Below are positions 15,483-26,888 of a stretch of 64,000 bases of DNA, piece by piece. Numbering within the stretch: position 1 is the first letter of the stretch; the number at the start of each line of letters is the position of its first letter. Source of the DNA: Rhynchosporium graminicola (taxonomy: Eukaryota > Ascomycota > Leotiomycetes > Helotiales > Ploettnerulaceae); the NCBI GenBank assembly GCA_900074885.1, contig FJUW01000020.1, positions 860,844-924,843 on the forward strand, in the 5' to 3' direction. The notes beneath the pieces were generated by a model. It made no database searches and had not been told where the DNA came from. It saw only the letters and a list, made by a program, of their open reading frames with translations. Position numbers and translations under genes: made by a program.

Positions 15483-18400
15483 CTAAAGACAAGCACGCAC
15501 TCACTCACTCAAGACAAGGCAGGGGAGGGTTGTGTAGAGGAGTGAAGGTAGGGCAGGACAGGGAGTAGGTAGTACTTGGTAGTAGGTAGTAATAGCGGTA
15601 GCAAGTCTTGCTAGGAGTTGAAGGTCGGGATCGTGAGGGAAGGAGGGAGATGTTCGACGAAAAGGTCCACCAAGCAACCAGTACTCCGTACAGTAAACGC
15701 AAAAGCAGCCAGATGATAGTAACGGGAGATCAGAGCAGGGCAGGGCAAAGCGAAGCAACGCAGGTGAGGATGAGGATGAGGATGAGGATCCTACCTAGCG
15801 CGTCTAGCGTGAATTCGTCGTGGTGGACACAGCACTAGGTCTAGGTCTGAGTACTTCAGGTAGGTAGGTAGGTACCTAAGGTACCTTATGGTCGGTAGGT
15901 ATGGTACTGTAAGGTAGGTATGAATGATATGATACGGATAAGGCTCCAGGCGTTCCAAGGTTGGCCGATCTCGATGTTCAGATGCGGTCAGGGAGTGAGT
16001 GAGTGAGGGAGTGGTAAAGAAAGACGGAGTCGAAATGACGGCTAGAGGACTTGTTGTATTTATTGTGTGCGAGCGGGCGAGAAGCAAGCCGATTGAAGGA
16101 GACTGATAAGGGTTGATAAACAGCGTACAAGCAAATTATGTAGATAGGTAGGTAGGCAGGTAATAGGTAGGTACCTAGGTAGGTAGCTAATAATAATAAT
16201 AATAATAGGTGCAAGATTGGGTGGGTCGACGTGAACGAGCGAACGAATGGAGTGTACGGAGCATGTGGTCGGGCCAAAGTAAGGTAGAGAGAGAGGTAGG
16301 TGTAGGTTGGTGACAATATAGCGAGGAAGGAAACGGTGGCCCAAAGCAGGAAGGAAAGGAACCAAGTAGGCCAGGCGGGAAATATTGCTTGCTGTACTTA
16401 CTCCGTAGACCGTACCTCGGCCTCCCTCTGTAGGTAGACGGCATCGGTAAATTGGGTAAGGTAGGTGGGTAGCTTTAGCTTTAGTTTCGCTCTAGTTTTC
16501 TAAGTAGGGTAGTCGTGTGGCAGTAGTTAATGCCAGGTAGATTAGCTAGCTACTACGGTGTAGTAGTCGGGTATGAGTGCAGTTTTGACTTAGTGGACGG
16601 ACGTCAAAATCGAAGCAATTAGGGACAAGGAAGTCGAAACATATCATGTAGTACCAAGCCCATCCCAGCCCACCTAGGTTAGATTAGATCCCGGAGCAGG
16701 GGAGATAAAAAGAGGGCGTAGAGTAGGTAGTAGACTTCTACTGTTTTACTTGTACTTGACTGTATAGTAACTTAAGGTACGTACGGAGTAGGGTAGGTAA
16801 CTAACTAGGTACTTCAGCAAATAGGTACTGTAGGTACGTGCTCAGTGCCGCCCCTGCTCCTGCCCCTCCGTCCGTCGTGCCTCTTCCTCGCCGCTCTACG
16901 AGAGAGAGAGAGAGAGTATTGAGCTGTGGATGACTGAAAGTGTCACGGTGTGGAACTCTACCTAAGTACCCTGCAGATCGCCCACTTTATGCTACTCACC
17001 CTGCCTTACGCTCGCTCGTGGTAGCAGGGATCCTCCTGTGCGACTGGACCCACCACAACGGGTACCCACCTCACCTCCACACTCCAATCTTCTCATTCGC
17101 TCTTGACGGCCCGCTTCTCTCCCCCTGGAAGCTTCGATTCGAAATGTTCCGGGGCTAGGTAGGTAGGTGTCCGTCCGTCCGCCCGCCCGTAGGTGCTTTC
17201 GTATAAGTATTTACACAGAGTACGTTGGGTAGGTAGGAGGAGGTAGGGTATGTGTATAGGCAGGCATGCACTCCGCAGTAGCACGCGAGAGAGGACACAT
17301 GGAAAATGCCACGCAGCCTGGATATTTTCGTCGAGGCCCTTCCCTACTAAACCTTCGATAATCGACGCTTAATTTGGATGCAAAATTTAGGTCGTAAAGA
17401 TGCCTTCGCCCTCGCATATTGCTATCTCTGCATATTTCGTTCAAACAAACACAAAGCAGATCAAGATACTGGCTGTGACTGTGTTTTCACTCTGGCCGAG
17501 CTGAACGACAGAAAGACTGACAGACTGACTGACTGACTGATTGAAAAATTTCCTTCTGGCATCTGTTCTACCCGGGCGATGAGCCGAACAGACGCCGCGA
17601 AGTCTTGTGCTAAATGCAGATGCACAGGTTTCCAAGAACACAACGCAACGCAACGCAACGAAACCCAGGTGTTGTTGGTATGCGTTGCATATCTTGTTGC
17701 CTTTGCTCGTGCCTTTTGCCTTTGCATATATTTTGTTTGCTTTTCCTCCTGCTGTGCGACCTCGTCCCCGGTAATTCGGTCGAGGCCACAGGTCGATCTC
17801 GTGCATACAAATTCGCTGCAGACGAAAGCCTCGTGCTTGATTTTACACATCATGCACCACGAATCTTATTAGCAAGAGCCTTCGACCTCGCCTACTTAAA
17901 AAGAGCTCTTGAGGCTACACTCCCAATCCCGTATTTGGTACTGGGAATATCTCACTCTCAACCGCCGGAACATGGCTGATGCTAAGAAACTGCGAGCAAG
18001 GGACTCAGGGATTGAGCTTGTCGATCCTTTTCCTTCTAGAAGAGAAGTCCCGCAGGGCTGATGGAAAATGGCATGGCATGAAAGATCTCACACAGTACGG
18101 TAATCATGGCCGAAATCCGTTTCTGATCTGGCAAGCACCCGCACGTGTGTGGTGAGCCATGTCTCCTGACAACAAGTGTTTCAGTTACAGACAGGTCTAC
18201 ACGAGACAGATATCTTTCCAGAAATCAAAAATGCCTCACTCAAGAAATTGAAGGCTAGATGAATGACACCTATATGTAGGCCAGGCAAATAATACATGGG
18301 GTAGAAGTTCTCGCTCAATGAGCATACAAGTGCAGATTGCTCGCAGAGGCAGCAGGCAATACCTTCTGTGAAATTCATTTCTCGTAATCGTGAGATTGAG

Positions 18401-21400
18401 CATGGCAATCACAAGAAACGGATCGCAGATTGTCATCTAAAAGCTGCCGTTTAAAGACATCAGATCAGATCACTGGCTGAGATCCGCCCCTTTCGTTTCT
18501 CCCCCGCTACAGTAATTTGTTTCCCATCTGGGCCTAGGTGCTACAAATACTCATCTCGTTCGTTCCCGACACCTAGTAATCTCAACCACTCTGGACGGCC
18601 AAGATGATGAGCCGGAGTGGACATTTACAAAGCTCTCATCTAATTCTGGTAGCATGCTTTTCATGAACGGGCGGCTGTCACCAGTGGAGGAGTATAGTTT
18701 ACATAACGGCCTTTTCGGGATTCTGCAACAACGAAGAAATCGCTGACGTAGGTGCTTGGGCACGACCATTGAATCATGAAACGAGATATTAAGAATTTAA
18801 ATTACTCACTTGAACTATAACGGCACGGTCCCTTCAACAAGACCGGCTTGCTTCGGGATTGCCTGCCTACCTGCTTGCCTACTGCAATTAATTTCCTCTT
18901 CCCCTCCACGACTGCCAAATCGAATGCTGCTAAGCATGTCGTAGAACGGCTACTGAAATGCAATAATGAACAGTATTCAATTCATTCACGTCGTAGTGCT
19001 AGCAAAGTGCGGTGTGACGAGGACGGATCATGGATTACGAATTAACTCCTTCGCCCAAAATTACCAACTCGGCCTCGGTCTTGGTCTCGATTTGTGAGCC
19101 CCATGGCTGGTCCTGGTCCTGGTTCCTACCCAAGAAGGAAATAAAAGCAGCGCTGAGGAGCGATCCCACGTTTGCGTTTGCATTTGCGTTTGCGTTTACA
19201 TTTACAAGCACTAGATCAGACCTGAGCCTGAGCTACATCTTGGCATGCATGCAGCATCGCGCGGGCAGCGCGCACGTGGCTTTACAGTAACAGAGGTTTA
19301 GCCGGGGTGGAGTGGGTTTTAGTCTTGTTTCGGATCTGTCGCTATCCACAGGCCACGTTGTCTGCTGCACAAATCCATCGGTCGTGCCATTAGCTTGGTA
19401 CAGACGGAGCTTTGGAGTCAGGCCATCCACGACCACGACCACATGGAAAGCTGGGATCTTCATTCGTCGCCGTTTACCTGCAGATTCAGATTCAGATTCA
19501 GATTCAGATTCAGATTCAGATTCAGATTCAGATTCAGATTCAGATTTGGATTCGGATTCGGATTCGGATGCGGATTCGTACTACTTACAAGTAGACCTAA
19601 CTAGGATAGGCGAGCTAGGTACTCTACCTACCTACTTGCGCTAGGCTCCCCTCGACTCCCCAAGTACGAGTAGAAGGAACACCGCACACCTTTACTTTTC
19701 GGCGGGAGGATTCGATATAAGAATATTGAAAACGTACCTAACACGCGAGGAAGCTGTGATACTGAGATGGAAGGCACAGGCAGGCAGGCACGCTTCGATG
19801 GTGATGGTGATAATGATGGTGATGTTGATCTTCCCTCCCCTGAGATCGGCCGCAATCAAAGACACAGACAGACAGGGGCGCGGCCGGCACTTGCCAGCGC
19901 TTGCGCGGGCACTGGAAATACAAATGATATTTGGTACTTAGGTACCTACCTACTTTAGGTATCTATAGCTACTCTACTGGTGCTTATGTTTATGTCAATC
20001 AGCCTTTCGGAGACCGTAAAAGGTAGGTGCTAATGGGTTAAGCAGATGAGGCAAAGAGATGATGGACAAGGAAACTGCGTGCAGGCAGGCAGGCAATGGA
20101 CTAACTACTAACTACATCGTAGGTAGCCTCATGAACCGTGAAGCCTACCTACCTACACCGGCAGGATCTCGGGATCGCTCTGAGAAAGAGCCCGCGCCCT
20201 CGCCTTATCACCGAAGGCCTTGGTCTCATTCATAGTAACCCCGCTGATACTACTATCGCCGTCTCCTTGACAGTAGATTTCCATCTCTTTTTCATACGTT
20301 ATTTACTTACCATATCATCTTGGATTTCTCTTTCCCACGTGTCTCGTGCGCGCGCCTTCACGGTTGAACAGGTCGGCCCGTTACACTTTGGACTTCGCCA
20401 TGCATACCTATCAACACACATCGTATGAATCCTTTCTTGCTCCTGACCCGCCCCGAGAAAAAACAAAATGCTGGGGGGTAACGAAACGCCTGGCCTGGCC
20501 TGAATAGGTATCTCTAACCGAGATTTCCCTACCTACCTTACCTAGTAGGTAGGTACCCTTCCTTTCCCTACCTGGTACTGAAACCAGTAGCGTACTCTGA
20601 TATGTAAGTCCATCCCACACACTCTTGGCCTTCTTGTTGATTAAACCTCAATTATATTTGGAGATCATCTACGTACTCTACTCCGCATAGGAAGTAGTAT
20701 TGAGTAGTGCCAAGGTTTAGTTGACATTGAGATTCTTTGGATGGTATCACTCCAGCCTCTGCATAGGTACTAAAAGTGTGTAAGACCTTCCTTCTAGAAG
20801 GGCAGAGACGGTCTGTTGCATGCCATGCCTGTGTGATGATCAACCTCTATGCTTTACAGGGTGTCCTATATTGTAATTAATGAGCGATTCCTTCGACCTC
20901 GTTCCTTGCTCCTTGCTCCTCCTCGCACCAAGACGTGGCCGTAATCTCGAATAAGGGATGAGGATATGCAGTCTCGATTTCAAAGAGCGCATGTTCTGCA
21001 CCTCACCACTCTCCAGTGCCTTGCATAGCACGGGATTCTTTCCGCGGACAGGATGGTCAGGGGCGCTTCCACAAGGTTTAATCGTCCATTTCCAGATCAC
21101 CTCTTTCTCTCTATCTATTCACAATTATGCACTCTGGTATGGTGGTTAAAGCGCATGCGACCAGTGATTGTAGCGACCCCACTAAAACTCGCACTTTCTC
21201 ATCCGCCATCAAGGCAGGTTCCCTCGGACCAAAGACTCTCTCGGGTGCAAGACGATCTAAAATTTGATCTCTAGACCTGCTGTACCACGTCCGGGGAGGC
21301 TCATCGGCACTGCCATCCTACCACAGCATCACAGAGGATCATCATCGCCACCCGCATTGTACTCCTCGTTCCGCCTATCCCTCCCGGCTGCCACTACCCG

Positions 21401-22679
21401 ACGGCGTTCTCGGAACTCATGCCACGAGGTTAAGTTCGAGAGCCTGCAGGAGTGCCGATGATTTAGTATGCTGTGCGATGTTACCTGACCGGTGGAGCCG
21501 AGCCGGTTCCACCTCGTGGGAAGGAGCATCAGCTCGCAGATCTGGTGGAATCTTTCTATTCCTGCTCTCCAACGAACGTTTGTGATACATGTTACTCTAG
21601 CCCTTGGTCTCCGATTGCATTTGCTTCCCCGAAGCAAAAGCACAGCGCACTTCGCTCGCGTCTAATAGGCTCGCACTGTGGTCTGAGTTTGAGATATCAC
21701 GCAGCGTCCGTCCGAGAAACTGCATGTCATCGAGCCGTTCGACATAGTCTGTAAGACATACGTTCCAAGCGGCATCGTGCGATTTTTCGGAGCCCGTACA
21801 ACGTAAAGGCTCGTTTTGAGATAACTTCACCGCTGCGAGCTACATATGATCCTCATCTTAAGGTGTTGATCTCAAGCAGTAACAAGAACAAGAAGAGCAA
21901 TTGCAGCCAAGGCAAGAGGTGTCTGACCGAAACACTACTGATCCTATATTAACTGTGTCGTTATGCAAGTCAAAGGCGAACCTGAGCTGGTCCTATCTAC
22001 GCAACGGGGTGAGCAGAGCTTCGCGGAAATATGTCTTCTTTGAGAAGGGTCAGAAATGTCTCAAGAGAGTCTCAAGACATTGTAAGAGAAACCTTGAGCT
22101 TTCACATCACGTTCTGAATGGCAGAATATTGTTGCTCTTGTAACATTCTAGAAGGTATTCTGCTATGCAGCTCCAGCTGTGTAGAGGGTTATTTCGACCT
22201 GCCTTAGTAAACGATCAGCACGCATTATCGCTTACAATGATATCGTAATGATGGTTTTAAGGACTTCTTTGATGTGCGAGGACTAAATGCAAAATATCGT
22301 CTATTTGGTACTTTGCCAAAGAGAAAAAGCTTTATACAGACAGTGTATGTCTTGATGCAAAGGTCTTTGTTCACAAGGTCTTTGAAACGTGTTCCTTGGA
22401 ATCCGTACTTGCGAAATAATTTGATTGATACAAGTTTGTCGTCTCTTTATATTTCCTGATTAGTGGTCAAGATTTCTGGGCACTTCCGCCAAGCCTTCCC
22501 GTAGCTTAATGGGTCCGCTTGATGGCTCGTATGAAGATGTGTTAAGCCCAAAGCTTAAATACTTGGATATATTCCCTGCTGACCTTTTGCTCAGTCTCCT
22601 CTAGGCCCACTCCAAAAGCCCATACAGAAATCTGGGAAAACACCGAACGCCACGCCCTTCGCTCTAAGGCCAAATCAGC
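15483..22679. other. 7.2-kb gene-free region upstream of flbA
   Basis: No supportable coding gene or RNA gene. It holds a GATGAG tract (about 15764-15789), repeated TAGGTAGGTACCTA-type clusters (15857-15920, 16141-16195, 17155-17240, 19613-19640, 19935-19970, 20518-20570), an AGAGAG run near 16898-16917, GACT repeats near 17515-17540, and a hexanucleotide microsatellite (19481-19578). A long leader or promoter for flbA, or undetected non-coding transcripts, would fit. Short frames here are low complexity. Confidence 0.55.
19481..19578. repeat. Hexanucleotide microsatellite (AGATTC)n grading to (GGATTC)n
   Basis: About ten copies of AGATTC are followed by about five of GGATTC/GGATGC. On the plus strand one frame reads as an Asp-Ser run, but the surrounding frame has no family support, so I read it as a non-coding microsatellite. 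Confidence 0.9.
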
Positions 22680-24006
22680 TCAGATATTCATTGGCCCAGT
22701 ATCCCTCCTCCAGCCCTTTTGCCTCATATTATCCTCAATTCCCTTCCAAATGCCCTCTACAACTTCTCTGTCTCGCCACCTACTCGCCGCTGGTGCAGCA
22801 GCACTGTACTTGTCTACCTGTGTAGAAAATACGCCTCGACCCCATCCCCTGACCGTTTCAGGAGGAATATCTCCTCTCCATCCAACGTAGATACCGAGCG
22901 TATGCTTGAACAGCTCTGTAGGCTGCTGCCACTTGTAAGTCTTGAACTGCCAAGCTTGCCCTGTAGTGAAAACTGCCACAACTCGATTCCAATACTCCGG
23001 CTTGAACTGCTCAGGTGTGTCCACAAGGATGAACCGAATAGGATGGCTAGTATCAACGGCGGGAATCAAGCGTTGGATATGTAGAAGCGTCGAGCTGGAG
23101 CTTGAAGATGCGCCTACAGACTCTGGAGGAACGTAAATTCCGTTCTCAAGGAAATCTCTTATATTCGACAAGCGGAGGAGAGACGAGGCAGATGGTGACA
23201 GAAGAATAATTGGATCGGGTCGCTTGACAGGAGCTTTGGGATTATGCGCTAGAGTAGTGTTATTCGCCGCTGCTGATTGTGCTGCTTGCGCTGCCTTTCG
23301 CGCATTGAAAGGCGCTGTCAGTTTACGAACATGGGAGAAATCCTAAAGCATGTTAGATGCAATACTCCCTTGAGTGCACCAATACACATACTGTAGGTTT
23401 GATACCTCGAAGCACGCTATTCCTGTCTCCCATCCGTCTCTCTCCATTATAGATTTCTGCGAGTCGAGGGTCCAGAGTCTTGCCATAGCGTCCTTGACCT
23501 CCGCTCGTAACGGGTACGATTCCACCCCTCGCGCCAGATGCAACTTGCGCCGAAGCTGCTGCGTTTGATGTGTCTGACGCGAGAGACTTGATGTATTCGG
23601 ACTCCTCTGAAGCCCCTTCCAACCAGGTGATCAAGTCCAGCCGTTCAACAAATGCTAGGTTTTGCACCTGCCCGCTGGCACCACCCTCAGCTGCAAGCTC
23701 CACGTTTAATTCCTGAGCTGCGCCATTGTATTCTGGAATTGCAGTCTCCCGTTTCTGCCACGCGAAGAAAATACTTCGAAGGTCGACTGACTTGTCCGAG
23801 GAGAAGAAGCGAGTCGGAGTCGTGAGCGGAATCGAAACCTGAACTGGAGTTGAGAAGTGGAGGAATGTAGCTTTGGCTAGGCTGAGGTCTACCGCAGAGG
23901 CTGAGGATGCGTCTGAAGTGGTCGTTGGAATGATTGGACAATCGGCGGCTATCGATTGCTTCAGTAGTAGCAAAGGATCGTACTGAGCATCATCGGAAGT
24001 CGCCAT
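22680..24006 (-). CDS. CDC73: Paf1 complex subunit Cdc73 (parafibromin)
   Basis: Two exons (24006-23392 and 23342-22680; 49-nt GT-AG intron) give 425 aa. I chose the ATG at 24006 (MATSDDAQYDPLLLL) over one five codons upstream, because fungal Cdc73 proteins start close to the DPLLLL motif. The C-terminal Ras-like Cdc73 domain (about 265-425) is clear: HPIRFILVDTPEQFKPEYW, a Phe-Lys-Tyr-rich strand and GIYVGWRGDIPPETV. Cdc73 works in the nucleus with Paf1, Ctr9 and Leo1 on elongating RNA polymerase II, promoting histone H2B ubiquitination and 3'-end processing. The N-terminal half carries the LDLITWLEGASEESEYI segment seen in fungal orthologues. A poly-Ala/Gln linker lies just after the intron. 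Confidence 0.95.
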
Positions 24007-24392
24007 TGCTAGATGCGACAAGAAATCGGCGGAATACTGCTGGTGGTTAGATGCTCTGTCTTCAATGCAGCTAGATTTTGAACCCAGTATATCAAAGGAG
24101 CGGAGCGGAGCGGGGTGCCAAGCCAGTAAATCGAAGCGAGGTGAATAGGCGGGATGACAACAACAAAAAACAATGACCTGGAATTCACGTAACCAGCAAA
24201 ATCACAATTTATACTGTGCTCTATGCTTATCCAGAACAGCTAACTACCTCGTGAAGGGGCCAGTTCTCCTATTTCCTACAACATTCGCTCGATTTCTTTC
24301 ATACCTTTCCTCACTATTGGCAGAACTTCCGATTTTGATCTGCCTGCCATACCATAAGTATAGTCATTGCGTACAAGTAGCCACCGTGCCGC

Positions 24393-26351
24393 TCAGCTTA
24401 TGAAATTTCTTGTCGAAGTTCCTCGAGTCTGTGATTCGCTACTCCCTTCGGACTTTAGTCTCTCCATACTCGTAAACTGATTACTGCTCTTCCTTCCATG
24501 GTACGGACATGTCCCAGTTCCACCACTTTGGTGCATTGGATTCTTCGGACAAAGTGGACTACTTGGCAGATGCTCTGGTATGCTTAACTCAAAAGGAATT
24601 GCTGGTGATTGTTTGACAGCTGCGTCCATATTCATAGGGTGAGCTGATTTGTTACCTGTCTTCGCATGTTTGACATCGGCCTCCCACCACTCGCGGCTCG
24701 GTGTATGGCCGCTCGACCGACTCTTAGCGGCCTTATTGCTTATGGTTGAGGTAGGACTTGCACTGCCATCCCTACGCGGGTTTAGGTCGAAGAAAAATCC
24801 ACGGGGTTGGACGGCTGGAGTTCCAGGAAACATTGGAGGAGTGTTGACACGCTTTGCTTCCTGTCAAGAGAGTTGAAGTTAGCTCGCTTTTGGACACGTT
24901 TGAAGTCCCATCTAGGAAATATTTATTTTGTGACCTCTCTGTTACTACTTCTTTTATAGAGCATACCAGCTTCACCGTACGCTGGCCGGTTGATTGAAGA
25001 CCATTAGCCGGCATAGGAACGTGTGTGTACTCACTGAAGGTAGAAAGTTGGTTTCCACAGGATCGGGGCTTGTTGTGTCAACTAAAGCATGTATATGTCA
25101 GCCCTTGAACGCTCTCATTGCCACTCACATACCTTTATGTCGACTTCTACCGTCAATTCCTTGTGGTGGAAACTCCTGGATTGGTGTCGCTGCAGGAGCT
25201 TTCCCAAGTAGAAGCCTGAATACCGAGCTAGAAACAGACAAAATAGACTCGTGTGAGCTTCTACGGTGCCAAGGTGCCAGTCCAAATTTGCGAGTAGATC
25301 GACTGCTCTGAGACCCAGGTGTGTGAGCATCATCTGGAAGGATGTATGGTGCCGATGTTTGACAGCGCTGACGCTGTACTCGATCTAGGTATTGAGAGGT
25401 TCCTTGAAGCAGCTGTGTGGTCTGCGAGGCAAGTTTGTCCATATCCATTATAGACGAATCGTCCGCCTATTTTAAGTGAGCATCTGGTAGACACAGAATT
25501 AGTGTGAAACATACAGAGGCTGACTTGTTGAGAAATCGCGAGCGAATGTTCTTTTTTGTTCTGCAGTATAAACCCAATTGCTCGTCTGGATGGATGGCAT
25601 AGTAAGCAGGAACTGGTAAAATTGGTTTTGTATTTGATTGGTTCTTCATGTCTTGTGCTTTTAGACTGTTCTTCCTGGACGTCGAAGTCGAATTGTCGCA
25701 GTCTGGGGTGACTGTTGAAGAAAGCTTCGTTGTAGATGGACTTGCTGCTGATGGCTTTATCGAAGAGGCGTTGCGCGATCTCAGACTTCCAATCCTGATT
25801 CGTGGAATATCAATCGGGGTGGAAAATTTCTCTGGACTTTCGGGTGATATTGAGGCTCTAATTTTGCGATCCGGTGATTTATTCCACCACTTCTGCTTTG
25901 GCGACGAGTTTTTGGGACAAGGAAGCTCCCGCTCCGCCCAGTATCCTTCTGGAAACCAAACCCATTCATACCCTTCTCTGGGAGGGCGCGGGGGATCTAC
26001 CCATTGTTGATTAGAATCACTGCCAGTAGATGGCGGCTCATTTGACACAAGATTATTGGCATTCCAATCGCAGATTGCCTGCCCTCTACCCGTCGTTGAC
26101 TGTGCCGAGCTGATGGAAGTTGCTCGTGTACGAAGGCCACGGCTAGAGCCTCCTGATTTCTGCGACGTTGCCTTGGGGGACTTCGGATAAGAATATGGAA
26201 ATTTGAGTGATCCAAACTTGGGCGAAGCGGCATCTGACCTGTCTGACGGTCGCCGAACGAGAAAATAGGCAGAGGGATCTGGGTCCAATCTTCTACCGAG
26301 TGCTTCTGTCGGGCTTTCTTTTGAACTGGGGGCCAGGTCGCTGTCCTTCAT
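24393..26351 (-). CDS. Conserved fungal protein of unknown function
   Basis: I do not recognise a named family. My model has five exons: 26351-25515, 25466-25133, 25081-25035, 24981-24967 and 24860-24393 (566 aa). The fourth exon is only 15 nt (RTVKL) and is the least certain part. Two strong motifs stand out: GYEWVWFPEGYWAERE in the first third and TPPMFPGTP...RGFFFDLN near the C-terminus, the latter recalling fungal proteins of unknown role. The rest is Ser/Pro/Thr/Lys-rich and probably disordered. There is no signal peptide or membrane helix. It lies 386 bp upstream of the cdc73 start on the same strand, with no evidence of co-transcription. Function unknown. Confidence 0.75.
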
Positions 26352-26888
26352 GGTGCTTGATGCTTTCGAGACGTGAAGCGCACCAATATGAGATCCAGAA
26401 AATGGGCCGAAAAACCCCAGAACAGGAGAGTATCTTCATAGGTTATAGAAAAATAGTGAGATGAGAATAATTAGAGAGATAGAGATATCGGAGGACGATA
26501 AAAATAGGTATTTGGGTACCTCTCGCTCAGGTGGCTGGAGACGTCTTGGCTGTTGGCCCGTTGAATCAGCAAGAGCCATGTTACAAGAAGCGACGACCGC
26601 GCTGTGCGAGCTCTGATCAATTGCCGTAGAGTTTCAGCACATTTTGATGACAGGGTCAGGTTTGTCTGCTTCATTTCACGAACTTAACTCCTAACATTTG
26701 GGACTGTCGTCCGTCAAGCAGGCTCAAAATGAATGATACGAATTGACTGACCGAAAGGAATTTATCTACAACTTTTGATATGCCATTTCCTTGCGATGCC
26801 AGAAAACAAAACATGACAATTAAATCACCAGAATCTCGCTACACTTACAGGCCCCTTCGTCCAGTCATTACCAACCGTCAAACCACGA
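26352..26888. other. Intergenic between eIF5B and unknown gene
   Basis: 537 bp with no gene seen; it is the promoter side of the unknown gene at 24393-26351 and the 3' flank of eIF5B. Confidence 0.6.

Noticed and set aside
19312..19644. Plus-strand frame with an Asp-Ser repeat
   Set aside because: The repeat is a hexanucleotide microsatellite; flanking residues have no coding signal.
21131..21180. tRNA-like string (TGGTTAAAGCGCATGCGACCAGTGATTG)
   Set aside because: Lacks a matching acceptor stem and the T-arm GGTTCGAATCC box.
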